Of a stretch of DNA of 64,000 nt, positions 42,838 to 50,885 are shown piece after piece; position 1 is the first letter of the stretch, and each line of letters opens with the position of its first letter. This DNA is from Phycisphaerae bacterium RAS2. Lineage in GTDB: Bacteria > Planctomycetota > Phycisphaerae > UBA1845 > UTPLA1. Under the pieces are notes generated by a model. That model worked only from the letters and a program-made list of their open reading frames with translations. It had not been told where the DNA came from and did not search any database. The DNA is taken from NCBI GenBank assembly GCA_007753915.1, contig CP036352.1:2542001-2606000 (forward strand), written 5' to 3'. A program made the translations under genes and the position numbers.

Positions 42838-43947
42838 TTAGCTCTGCGATTTCACATCAAGCTGGTGCGCCTTACGTCCGCCGCGCGTCGTCCTCGCCGC
42901 GGTCGGCTCGCCGGTCAGCAGCACCTTTGCCACGTCGACCGCCCGCGAGACCAGGTCGGCCGCCCCGTCGCGAAGCTCCCGGCTTTGTGCCACGTAGGCG
43001 ACGTTTCGCTCCATGTCCTCGGCGCTCCAGCCGCGCGAATGCGCGATGTACGGAAACGGCGGAAGGTGGCAGCCCAGCTCAGCGAAGAAACCGAGCATCT
43101 GCCCGGCGACGGCCTGCACGTTGTCCTGCCCGCCGGTGATGATGAACGCGGCGACTTTGTTGTGCATCAGCACCTTGTTCGAAATCGTTATCTGGTTCTG
43201 AATGCAGTTCATCCGCTCGACCATCTTGTAATACAGCGAGCTGGCGCAGCCCCAGCGGATCGGCGTGGCGACCAGAATCACGTCAGCCCAGTGGACAATC
43301 GCTTCGTACACACGGTCAAGCTGATCGTTCGGGTCCATCTGCGTGATGCTGCACGGCCAGGTGCAGGCGTGCGAGCTTTTGGAGTAATACCCCTCGCACG
43401 CGCGAAAGGCGAGCTCGTTCAACTTCACAAGCCGGGTCTGCACGCCGAGTTTCGTCGCAGCGTGCGCCATGGCATGATCCAGCAGGGCGTCTGACGTTGA
43501 GTACCGCGGATTCGCAGCATCCATGACGGTCGTCGAGATGCCCACGACGCGAATCGGCCCCTCATCGCGCTGGACCGGCCGGGCCAACGGGTGAGGATCG
43601 TGCTTCTTACGCGTGCGCGGCGTGATCTGCTTCGAATTGATCAGCACGCGGCCGTTCTCGACCTTTACGGCGTACGTGGGCACGGCGTCTTCTTCGTAGC
43701 CCGGCTCGCCCAAGCCTGTCTCGCAGTGGAACTTCCAGTTGTGCCAGGGGCAGACCACGTAGTCGCCGTCGAGCCGGCCCTCGCCCAGCGGACCGGCAAC
43801 ATGGTTGCAGACACCGTTGATTGCCGTGAAACGTCCGCCGCGATGAATCAGCGCGATCTTCGTGCCGCCGGCCGTGACCTGCTGGAGCGGCTTCGTCGCC
43901 AATTCGTCGGCCGATCCGACATCGTGCCATTGTTCTGACGCTGCCAT
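42838..43947 (-). CDS. Rieske [2Fe-2S] domain fused to flavodoxin-like NAD(P)H-dependent reductase
   Basis: The protein has 369 residues. The N-terminal Rieske domain (about 5-108) has both ligand pairs, 'CNHVAG' (Cys-x-His) and 'CPWHNWKF' (Cys-x2-His). A linker leads to a flavodoxin-like domain (about 130-340) of the NADPH-dependent FMN reductase type: 'IRVVGISTTVMDAANPRYS', 'VHWADVILVATPIRWG' and 'AAFIITGGQDNVQAVAGQML'. It could pass electrons between flavin and the iron-sulfur cluster within one chain. The partner gene is unknown. The downstream gene on the same strand side (43982-44347) encodes a SnoaL-like protein 35 bp upstream of this start, so they are probably one operon with SnoaL first. 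Confidence 0.87.
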   Translation of the reverse strand: MAASEQWHDVGSADELATKPLQQVTAGGTKIALIHRGGRFTAINGVCNHVAGPLGEGRLDGDYVVCPWHNWKFHCETGLGEPGYEEDAVPTYAVKVENGRVLINSKQITPRTRKKHDPHPLARPVQRDEGPIRVVGISTTVMDAANPRYSTSDALLDHAMAHAATKLGVQTRLVKLNELAFRACEGYYSKSSHACTWPCSITQMDPNDQLDRVYEAIVHWADVILVATPIRWGCASSLYYKMVERMNCIQNQITISNKVLMHNKVAAFIITGGQDNVQAVAGQMLGFFAELGCHLPPFPYIAHSRGWSAEDMERNVAYVAQSRELRDGAADLVSRAVDVAKVLLTGEPTAARTTRGGRKAHQLDVKSQS

Positions 43948-43981
43948 CGGCTGCGACTCCTCGATGCCGGAGCGGCATCGC

Positions 43982-44347
43982 TCAATGCTTGTTGTAGTAG
44001 AACCGCTCGCTCGCGACCATTCCGCCCTTCCATCGCCGAACGGTTGCCTGATGGGACTGCGCTCGCGTCCCGCCCTTGTAGGTGATGTCCATCATCCACT
44101 CGGAAAACGACATCCCGTCGCCGACGGCGCTGCCCAGCAACTGGATCGCGTGAACCTCCCCCACCGAATCGACAAACGCCTGCTCGCGCGCGCGATTGGC
44201 CGCCTTGCCCTTGCACGGCGGCTCGGCGTTCTCGCGCATCTCGACATCCTCCGCGTAGAACTTCTCAAACGCCCCGAGGATATCACCCTTCAGGATCATC
44301 TGATTCAGTTCGTGTTCCAGTGCCGCGATGCCGGTTGTGGCGCTCAT
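43982..44347 (-). CDS. SnoaL-like (NTF2-fold) protein
   Basis: ATG 44347 follows AAGGAG; longer upstream starts are not supported. The product is 121 residues, the normal size for the fold. Typical features are 'LNQMILKGDILGAFEKFYAE' (first helix), 'DVEMRENAEPPCKGKAANRA' and 'FSEWMMDITYKGGTRAQ' followed by 'RRWKGGMVASERFYYNK'. SnoaL-like proteins include small enzymes and binding proteins; no specific substrate can be given. It precedes the Rieske-flavodoxin fusion with a short gap and is likely co-transcribed. Confidence 0.8.
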   Translation of the reverse strand: MSATTGIAALEHELNQMILKGDILGAFEKFYAEDVEMRENAEPPCKGKAANRAREQAFVDSVGEVHAIQLLGSAVGDGMSFSEWMMDITYKGGTRAQSHQATVRRWKGGMVASERFYYNKH

Positions 44348-44567
44348 CGTGTCTCGCTCCTTCGCATGATGGGCGGCGTCCGATTGATGCGCCGCGCCTT
44401 TGCGATGTCCCGTTGGGTTCCATCCCACGCCTGCGATTATAGCGATGATGCGACGGCGTGACCCCTGCAAACCCACTCAATCCAATCGCTCGAATCACCG
44501 TCCTCCGCTATTCTGTTATCATTGACCGGCGAGTCGCATTTCATCCCAACCAGATTTGGACACTGCC

Positions 44568-46190
44568 ATGACATTTGGACGCCCCGTAAGCATTCGGCTG
44601 CCAAAACCGATGCAAGCTCAACGATCGCGGACAGCAAGTTGGTGCATCGGATGCGCCATTTTCTCAATGCTGACGCTTGCGCATATCGATTTTGTCCGCG
44701 GCGAGCCGACGCCCGCGACTCAATCCGCGGCAGCCGCCCGCGTCCAATTCACGCTCACTTTCGACCGCAAGCTCAAGGCGGACGCATTCACCGGCCGAAT
44801 CATCCTCTATCTCGACACCGATCTGAAATCCGAGCCGCGGCTTGGCTATTCCTGGACGACGCGCCGCCCCGTCTTCGGACACGACGTGACGAACTGGAAA
44901 CCCGGCAAACCGATCACAATTCAACCGGCAACCGGTTACCCACATGACTTGGCCGACCTGCCGCCCGGACGATACGTCGCGCAGGCCGTTATGCACACGA
45001 ATCCGGACGTGCCGCACAGCGGCGACGCGCCGGGGAATCTGTACTCCAAGCCGGTTGAATTTGAATTGGCCGACGATGACACGCCCGAGCCGCAAACCGT
45101 CACGCTGAAGATCCGCCGGCGCGTCAAGCATGAGGAGAAATTACTCGACACGCCGACGATGAAATCGATCAAGCTGCGCAGCGCGCTGCTCTCGAAGTTT
45201 CACAAGCGCGATGTCTATCTCCGCGCGGTCGTCGAGCTGCCAAAGGAATACGCGGAGCAGGCCGACCGGCGATTCCCGGCGGTCTATGTCATCCCCGGTT
45301 TCGGCGGTGATCATTTTCAGACCGCGGTGTTCGCCGGCATGATGCTTCGCAATCCGAAGACGCCGTTCGTGCGCGTCAGCCTCGACGCGACCTGCCCGCT
45401 GGGGCATCACGTGTTCGCGGATTCCGACAACAACGGGCCGTATGGGGCCGCGCTGGTGGAAGAATTGATCCCGTGGCTGGAAAAAGAATATCGTCTCATT
45501 CCCGAGCCGACTGCACGACTCCTCACCGGCCACTCCTCGGGCGGCTGGTCCACGCTCTGGTTGCAGGTCAATTACCCTGACACGTTCGGCGGCACGTGGT
45601 CGACCTCGCCCGATCCGGTCACTTTTGCCGATTTCACCGGCGTCAATCTGTACGACCCGATGGCCAACTTCTACACCGATGCCGAAGGCGAGTCGCGCCC
45701 GATCATGCGGCAGAACGGTCGCGTCATACTGCTGCTGCGCGACTTCGTGCAAATGGAAGACGCCATCGGCCCCGGCGGACAGGTGCATTCGTTCGAGGCC
45801 GTCTTCAGCCCGCGCGGACCGGACGGCCGACCGAGGCTGGTGTTCGACCGCAAGACCGGCGCGATTGACGCCGAGACGGTCAAGGCATGGCGGAGAAAAT
45901 ATGACATTGTCGAGAAACTCCAGCGCGAATGGCCGACGCTGGGGCCGAAGCTCAAGGGGAAGATCACGGTCATCATGGGCGAGGACGACAACTTCTACCT
46001 TGCCGGCGCGGCCCATCGGCTCAAGGATACCCTCGCTGAACTAGACAGCGACGCCCGCGTCATCATCGAGCCGGGCAAGGACCACGGCACCATCATGATG
46101 ACCAAGCCGTTCCAGGCGATCATGTCAGAAATGTGCGAGGAGTTCCTCGCGGCCCATCCGCAGGCGAGCGAGAACGACGACCAACCTTAA
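44568..46190 (+). CDS. Secreted alpha/beta-hydrolase, Fes/esterase-D-like
   Basis: ATG 44568 is used; TTG 44556 and ATG 44610 are possible. The product is about 540 residues with a hydrophobic N-terminal signal ('IGCAIFSMLTLAHI'). An N-terminal beta-sandwich-like region (about 55-200: 'VQFTLTFDRKL', 'FTGRIILYLDTD') precedes the hydrolase core. The core has 'FPAVYVIPGFGGDHFQ', nucleophile elbow 'LLTGHSSGGWSTLW' and a late 'GKDHGTIMM' with the probable catalytic His. It is similar to the esterase family of enterochelin esterase and S-formylglutathione hydrolase. The likely substrate is an ester in the periplasm; the specificity is unknown. Confidence 0.85.
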   Translation: MTFGRPVSIRLPKPMQAQRSRTASWCIGCAIFSMLTLAHIDFVRGEPTPATQSAAAARVQFTLTFDRKLKADAFTGRIILYLDTDLKSEPRLGYSWTTRRPVFGHDVTNWKPGKPITIQPATGYPHDLADLPPGRYVAQAVMHTNPDVPHSGDAPGNLYSKPVEFELADDDTPEPQTVTLKIRRRVKHEEKLLDTPTMKSIKLRSALLSKFHKRDVYLRAVVELPKEYAEQADRRFPAVYVIPGFGGDHFQTAVFAGMMLRNPKTPFVRVSLDATCPLGHHVFADSDNNGPYGAALVEELIPWLEKEYRLIPEPTARLLTGHSSGGWSTLWLQVNYPDTFGGTWSTSPDPVTFADFTGVNLYDPMANFYTDAEGESRPIMRQNGRVILLLRDFVQMEDAIGPGGQVHSFEAVFSPRGPDGRPRLVFDRKTGAIDAETVKAWRRKYDIVEKLQREWPTLGPKLKGKITVIMGEDDNFYLAGAAHRLKDTLAELDSDARVIIEPGKDHGTIMMTKPFQAIMSEMCEEFLAAHPQASENDDQP

Positions 46191-46288
46191 AGAGACGATT
46201 GCGCGAACAATCGAAAGAACACACGACGCGCGCGACCGGTTCCTTGCGGATCGAAAACCTGCGCGCCGGCGAACTTGAATGCCCCGCG

Positions 46289-47659
46289 TCAGACCAGCAG
46301 CAGATTCAGCGGATTCTCAAGGTACCCGATCACGGCGCGGATGAACCTCGCGCCGTCGGCCCCGTCGATCACGCGATGGTCGAACGACAGAAACAGCGGC
46401 AGGACCTTTCGCGGCACGACCTGCATGTCGCGCACGACCGGCTTCCATTCCAGTTTGCCCATGCCAAGGATCGCTACTTCGGGGTAGTTGATGATCGGTG
46501 TGGCCATCGTGCCGCCCAGTGCGCCGACGTTCGTCACGGTGAACGTGCCGCCGCGCATCGCCGCGACATCGAGCTTGAACTCGCGCGCCTTGTCGGCCAG
46601 GTCCTTCATCTCTTTCGAGATGCTCACCAGCCCCTTGCGGTCGGCATCGCGCACCACGGGGACCATCAGGCCCTTCGGTGAATCGACCGCCACGCCGACG
46701 TGAACATAATCCTTGAACACCATCTCCGACGCGGCCTCGTCATACGACGCGTTGAACATCGGGAACTGTCGCAGCGCCCCTGCCACGGCCTTCACCACGA
46801 ACGCCGTCAGCGTCAGCTTCGCGCCGGTGCTCGCCAAGGCCTCACCCTGGCGCTTGCGGAAATCCTCCAGGTCGGTGACATCGACTTCGTCGGCGTGCAT
46901 CACATGCGGAATCGTCAGGTACGACCGCACCATCTGCCGCGAGATTGTCTTGCGAATCTGCGGCAGCGCCTCGCGGCGCACCGGGCCCCATTGCGCGAAA
47001 TCCGGCATCGCCTCGGCCGGCATCGACCGCACGGCGGCGCTCTCTCCGCCGTAGCTCATCGGGGCAGCCGACGCGCGACTCGTTTCGGCGACGGCGGTCC
47101 CGCGTGATACACCCGAACTCGGCGCTGCGCCGGTCGGCGATCCGCCGGAAACCAGATAGCGCTCGACATCTTCGCGGACGATCCGCCCGCCCGGACCGGT
47201 CCCATGCACCACCGCCAGGTCCACGCCCTGTTCGCGCGCGTAGCGCCGAACTGCCGGCGCGGCCGGAATCGGGCCATCGCCCCGACGCGGCGCTTCGGCG
47301 ACGGCCGTCTGACTTGCCGCAGGGCGCGCGGGCATCGCCGGAGCAGAAGCCATCGCGACCGACTTGGCGGGCGCGGCCTTCGGCGCTTCGGCCTTGGCGG
47401 GCGCGGAACCAGCCGATTCGCCAGCCTCGCCGACGCTCAAGAGCACCGAGCCGACCTTGACCGTGTCGCCGACCTTCACGTTCAGCTTGCTGATCGTGCC
47501 GCCGAACGGGACGGGCAGCTCCACGGCGGCCTTGTCCGTCTCGACTTCCATGATGGCTTGGTCGGGCTGAACCGAATCGCCCTCTTTCACCATCACCTTG
47601 ATGATTTGCGCCTCGTGGATGCCTTCGCCCAGGTCCGGCAGCTTGAAATCTTTGGCCAT
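46289..47659 (-). CDS. Dihydrolipoamide acyltransferase (E2) of a 2-oxoacid dehydrogenase complex
   Basis: ATG 47659 is chosen at the start of the lipoyl domain. The product is 456 residues. The lipoyl domain has the attachment Lys in 'VETDKAAVELP' (about residue 44). An Ala/Pro-rich linker leads to the E1/E3-binding domain ('VRRYAREQGVDLAVVHGTG', 'GRIVREDVERYL'). The catalytic acyltransferase domain ends with 'SFDHRVIDGADGARF' containing the HxxxDG active site. It transfers an acyl group from lipoate to coenzyme A in pyruvate or branched-chain oxoacid dehydrogenase. E1 and E3 genes are not in the window, so which complex it serves is not decided. Confidence 0.93.
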   Translation of the reverse strand: MAKDFKLPDLGEGIHEAQIIKVMVKEGDSVQPDQAIMEVETDKAAVELPVPFGGTISKLNVKVGDTVKVGSVLLSVGEAGESAGSAPAKAEAPKAAPAKSVAMASAPAMPARPAASQTAVAEAPRRGDGPIPAAPAVRRYAREQGVDLAVVHGTGPGGRIVREDVERYLVSGGSPTGAAPSSGVSRGTAVAETSRASAAPMSYGGESAAVRSMPAEAMPDFAQWGPVRREALPQIRKTISRQMVRSYLTIPHVMHADEVDVTDLEDFRKRQGEALASTGAKLTLTAFVVKAVAGALRQFPMFNASYDEAASEMVFKDYVHVGVAVDSPKGLMVPVVRDADRKGLVSISKEMKDLADKAREFKLDVAAMRGGTFTVTNVGALGGTMATPIINYPEVAILGMGKLEWKPVVRDMQVVPRKVLPLFLSFDHRVIDGADGARFIRAVIGYLENPLNLLLV

Positions 47660-47768
47660 GTCCCTCACACCTGTTGATGGATTGCGTTTGCGGTAGGATG
47701 GTAACACCCGGAGCGGGACAATTCAAAACGCCCCGTCTTGTTCACATTTTCAAGCCGATAGAAGGCCC

Positions 47769-48590
47769 TTGGACGCCACGAACGCTATCCTGTTGCCTGT
47801 TGCTTTCTTCGTCGCCGCCCTGCTTTATTCGTCGGTCGGCCACGCCGGGGCATCAGCCTATCTCGCGGTCATGGCGCTGGCGTCGATCGAGCCGGCGGTG
47901 ATGAAGCCGACGGCGCTTACCCTGAACATCCTCGTTGCGGCCGTCGCGTCATACAACTTCAGGCAAGCCGGGCATTTCTCGTGGCGACTCTTCTGGCCGT
48001 TCGCTGTGACGTCGATCCCCTGCGCGTATCTCGGCGGTGCGATGACCGCCCCACCGACTGCTTATAAGTATGTCGTTGGGGCCGTACTGCTTTTCGCAGC
48101 TTTTCGGATGTTCGCCAAGCCCACGGAAATGCACCTCCGAGATCTGCGACCGCCCCGCGCGCTCATTGCCTTTCCTCTTGGCGCGATCATCGGTTTCCTC
48201 TCGGGTCTGACGGGCGTCGGCGGCGGCATCTTTCTTAGCCCGCTGCTTGTCATGGCTGGTTGGGCTTCGATTCGTACTGCTTCCGGCGTCGCGGCGTTGT
48301 TCATTTTTGTGAACTCCTCCGCCGGACTTCTTGGTATGGGCAATTCTCTCTCACGCGTCCCACCCGAGATTCTGTTCTGGCAACCCGTGGCGCTGCTGGG
48401 CGGCTTCCTCGGGTCTTACTGGGGTAGTCGGAGGCTTCCGGTCGTCGCGCTAAGGCGATTGCTCGCCGTCGTGCTCATCATTGCCGGGGCGAAGATGATT
48501 CTGACCGGGAGCCAATCAAAGCCCGTGGCGGTGTCGCCCACTCGAGCTATGATTTCCGGACAGACAAACCTTTTTGGAGGAACGCCATGA
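47769..48590 (+). CDS. TauE/SafE family membrane transporter
   Basis: TTG 47769 starts a 273-residue protein with about eight membrane helices in two related halves. The family signature glycines appear twice ('GHAGASAYLAVMAL' and 'SGLTGVGGGIFLSPLL'). The family exports sulfite or organosulfonates or imports other small anions; the cargo cannot be deduced here. The stop codon overlaps the start of the next ORF (ATGA at 48587-48590), and a GGAGG lies in its last codons, so the two genes are translationally coupled. Confidence 0.88.
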   Translation: MDATNAILLPVAFFVAALLYSSVGHAGASAYLAVMALASIEPAVMKPTALTLNILVAAVASYNFRQAGHFSWRLFWPFAVTSIPCAYLGGAMTAPPTAYKYVVGAVLLFAAFRMFAKPTEMHLRDLRPPRALIAFPLGAIIGFLSGLTGVGGGIFLSPLLVMAGWASIRTASGVAALFIFVNSSAGLLGMGNSLSRVPPEILFWQPVALLGGFLGSYWGSRRLPVVALRRLLAVVLIIAGAKMILTGSQSKPVAVSPTRAMISGQTNLFGGTP

Positions 48591-48856
48591 AGATGCTTTC
48601 CGGTCCAATCGCCCTTGCCCTTGCCGCTGTCGCCTGCGGCGGAGCCAGCCTGCGACTGTTCTATTGTTGAGGCGATCCCCGAGCGACGATCGGTTCGATC
48701 GCCTTTCTTGCAGGAATCGTGTTCTCCGCCCCCGCATCGTTGAGCGGCGCCAACCGCGCTTCGCACCCCATCAGTACCTGGGCTGCGATTCTCCTCAACA
48801 CGGCGGCGCTGGTCGCCCTTGTGTACAGCATGATTTCGTCCGGCGGCATTTCGCCG
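48587..48856 (+). CDS. Small membrane protein with in-frame UGA: candidate selenoprotein or nonsense mutant
   Basis: The ATG overlaps the transporter stop codon and is preceded by GGAGG (48576-48580) at 6 bases. After 27 codons a TGA occurs (48668-48670), directly after a Cys codon ('FYC-stop-GDPR'). The same frame continues for 61 more codons to TAA at 48854-48856. The continuation is clearly protein-like, with two hydrophobic segments ('ATIGSIAFLAGIVFS' and 'WAAILLNTAALVALVYSMI'). If the UGA is read, the product is 89 residues with three membrane helices and a Cys-Sec pair. The alternative is a simple nonsense mutation. A hairpin follows the UGA directly. Confidence 0.55.
48668..48703 (+). 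promoter_or_regulatory. Hairpin directly after the in-frame UGA, SECIS-like
   Basis: GGCGATC (48671-48677) pairs perfectly with GATCGCC (48697-48703). Inside, CCGA (48679-48682) pairs with TCGG (48690-48693), leaving a 7-base apical loop that begins with G. Bacterial SECIS elements are hairpins immediately after the UGA with a G at the start of the loop. The distance to the loop (12 bases) is shorter than usual. Confidence 0.35.
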
Positions 48857-48917
48857 TAATCGGCAGCCCTCTCGTCGCGCCGATAGCCGAATCGGTCTCG
48901 CGCGATAGAATGCCGCC

Positions 48918-50885
48918 GTGATCGACGCGCCCGTCAATCCGACCTTCCTCGCCAATCTGTGCGCCCTTTGGCGCACCGATCCGCGCTTGGCGCAGCGCAT
49001 CGACGAGCTGCCGCTCGAGGCGTCGCTGGCGCTTCACCCGACGCGAACGGATTGCCAGACTGCCTCGGTATCGACCGCCGACGGTCGCACGCTCTTCCTG
49101 CACAGCCGCTACGACCCGATCCGCGAGGCGACCGACTTCATCAAAGGGCTGGATCGAACCGAGGCGCGGTGCGTCATCCTCTGCGGCCTGGGCCTGGGGT
49201 ATCACATTCATCCGATTTTCGATATTCTCGGCGAGGAGCTGGTGATCCTCGTCTCCGAGCCCGATCTGGTGACCATCAAGACCGCACTCGAACACACCGA
49301 CCTGTCTGCAGGCATCGCCGCGGGGCGCATCGAGTTCCTCACAACCCCTGCCAAGGCTGCCCTGCACGAGCGCCTCGTCCGGCACTCCACCATGCTCATG
49401 CTTGGCGCGGTCATCGCCGTGCCCCCGGTCGCGCGCGATCATCAGGCGCCGGCCCATGCGATCATCCGACAGGCCGTGCTGGATTTCGCGGCCTTCGCCA
49501 AGATGTCGCTGGTGACCCTTGTAAAAAACGCCGGCATCACGGCGCGAAATGTCGCCAACAACCTTCCGGTGTATGCCTCGACGCCGCCGCCCGATGTCCT
49601 TCGCGGCCGATTCACCGGCTGCCCCGCGATCCTCGTCGCCGCCGGCCCCTCACTCGCGAAGAACATCGATCAACTCGCCGCCCTGCGCGACCGCGCGGTC
49701 ATCATCGCGGCGCAGACGACGCTCAAGCCGCTGCTGGAATGCGGGATCAAACCGCACTTTGTCACGTCGCTCGATTGGAGCGACCTTTCGCGCCAGTTCT
49801 TCGACGGCGTCGCGATCCCCGGCGATGTCATACTTGTGGCAGAGCCGAAGGCATCGTGGCATGTCGTGGACGCATTTCGCGGGGACACGTCGGCTGCTAC
49901 CAAACGCGTCATCCTCCTGCACAATCCGTTCGCCCAGCGATGCGTCGGCGACGTGCTCCCGCCGCGATCGCCGATGGATGCCGGGGCGACGGTCATGCAC
50001 CTGGCCTTTTACCTCGCGCAATGGCTCGGATGCGATCCTATTGTCTTCATCGGGCAGGACCTCGCCTTTGGCGGGCATGTCTATTACGCGCCGGGGGTCG
50101 CCATCCATCGCGCGTGGGACAGCGAGCTGGGCCGGTTCGGCACGCTGGAGATGAAGGAATGGGAGCGGATTGCGCGCCATCGGCCGATCCTGCGAAAAGT
50201 ACCGGGGCACGACGGCCGCGAGATTTACACCGACGAACAGATGTTCACCTACCTGGAGCAATTCGAACGAGACTTTGCGCGGTGCGCGGCGCGCGTGATT
50301 GACGCGACCGAGGGCGGCGCAAGGAAGCAAGGCGCGCAGGCGATGTCGCTGTCTGAAGCTGCGTCATCGCATCTTCAAGCGGTCATTCCTGCGTCGCGGT
50401 TCGACTTCGCCGATGTTCGCTGGCAGGATCGGTCGCGCCTTGAAGCGGCACGCGACACGCTGCGCCGTCGGCGGGAGGAACTCGCCGAATTCCGGGCGCT
50501 GTGTGACCGAACGCGCGAGCTGCTTCACGCGCTGGAGTCCCTCACGCACGACGCGAAGGCGTTCAACCGCAAGATCGCCGAGGTCGATGAACTTCGCACG
50601 CTGGTGCAGGAGCATGAGTTGATCTTCGCCATGGTGCGCGACGTCTCCCAGCTTGGCGAATTGCAGCGGTTCGCGGCCGACCGCCGGCTGGCCGAGTCCG
50701 ACGATCGCGGCCGGGACCGGGCCGTGCAGCAGCTTCGACGCGACGGGCAATTCATCTCATCGTTGCTGGAGGGTTGCGATACGCTCGCGTCGATCTTTGA
50801 CCAGGCGCTGGCTCGCTTCGACGCGGAATCGAATTGCCCTGTCTCCACTGCGACCCATCAGCCAACCGAAAGGGGCGCGTCGTGA
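48918..50885 (+). CDS. MAF (motility accessory factor)-type glycosyltransferase
   Basis: GTG 48918 starts a 655-residue protein. The central DUF115/MptE-like domain (about 215-420) has 'GRFTGCPAILVAAGPSLAKN', 'LRDRAVIIAAQTTLKPLLEC' and 'PIVFIGQDLAFGGHVYYAPG'. The family transfers nonulosonic acids such as pseudaminic acid onto flagellin or related surface proteins. The C terminus (about 480-640) is helical and charged. The stop overlaps the start of the next gene (GTGA), so the two are coupled. A TAGAAT box at 48906-48911 ends 6 bases before the GTG, which would give a leaderless mRNA if used. Confidence 0.85.
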   Translation: MIDAPVNPTFLANLCALWRTDPRLAQRIDELPLEASLALHPTRTDCQTASVSTADGRTLFLHSRYDPIREATDFIKGLDRTEARCVILCGLGLGYHIHPIFDILGEELVILVSEPDLVTIKTALEHTDLSAGIAAGRIEFLTTPAKAALHERLVRHSTMLMLGAVIAVPPVARDHQAPAHAIIRQAVLDFAAFAKMSLVTLVKNAGITARNVANNLPVYASTPPPDVLRGRFTGCPAILVAAGPSLAKNIDQLAALRDRAVIIAAQTTLKPLLECGIKPHFVTSLDWSDLSRQFFDGVAIPGDVILVAEPKASWHVVDAFRGDTSAATKRVILLHNPFAQRCVGDVLPPRSPMDAGATVMHLAFYLAQWLGCDPIVFIGQDLAFGGHVYYAPGVAIHRAWDSELGRFGTLEMKEWERIARHRPILRKVPGHDGREIYTDEQMFTYLEQFERDFARCAARVIDATEGGARKQGAQAMSLSEAASSHLQAVIPASRFDFADVRWQDRSRLEAARDTLRRRREELAEFRALCDRTRELLHALESLTHDAKAFNRKIAEVDELRTLVQEHELIFAMVRDVSQLGELQRFAADRRLAESDDRGRDRAVQQLRRDGQFISSLLEGCDTLASIFDQALARFDAESNCPVSTATHQPTERGAS

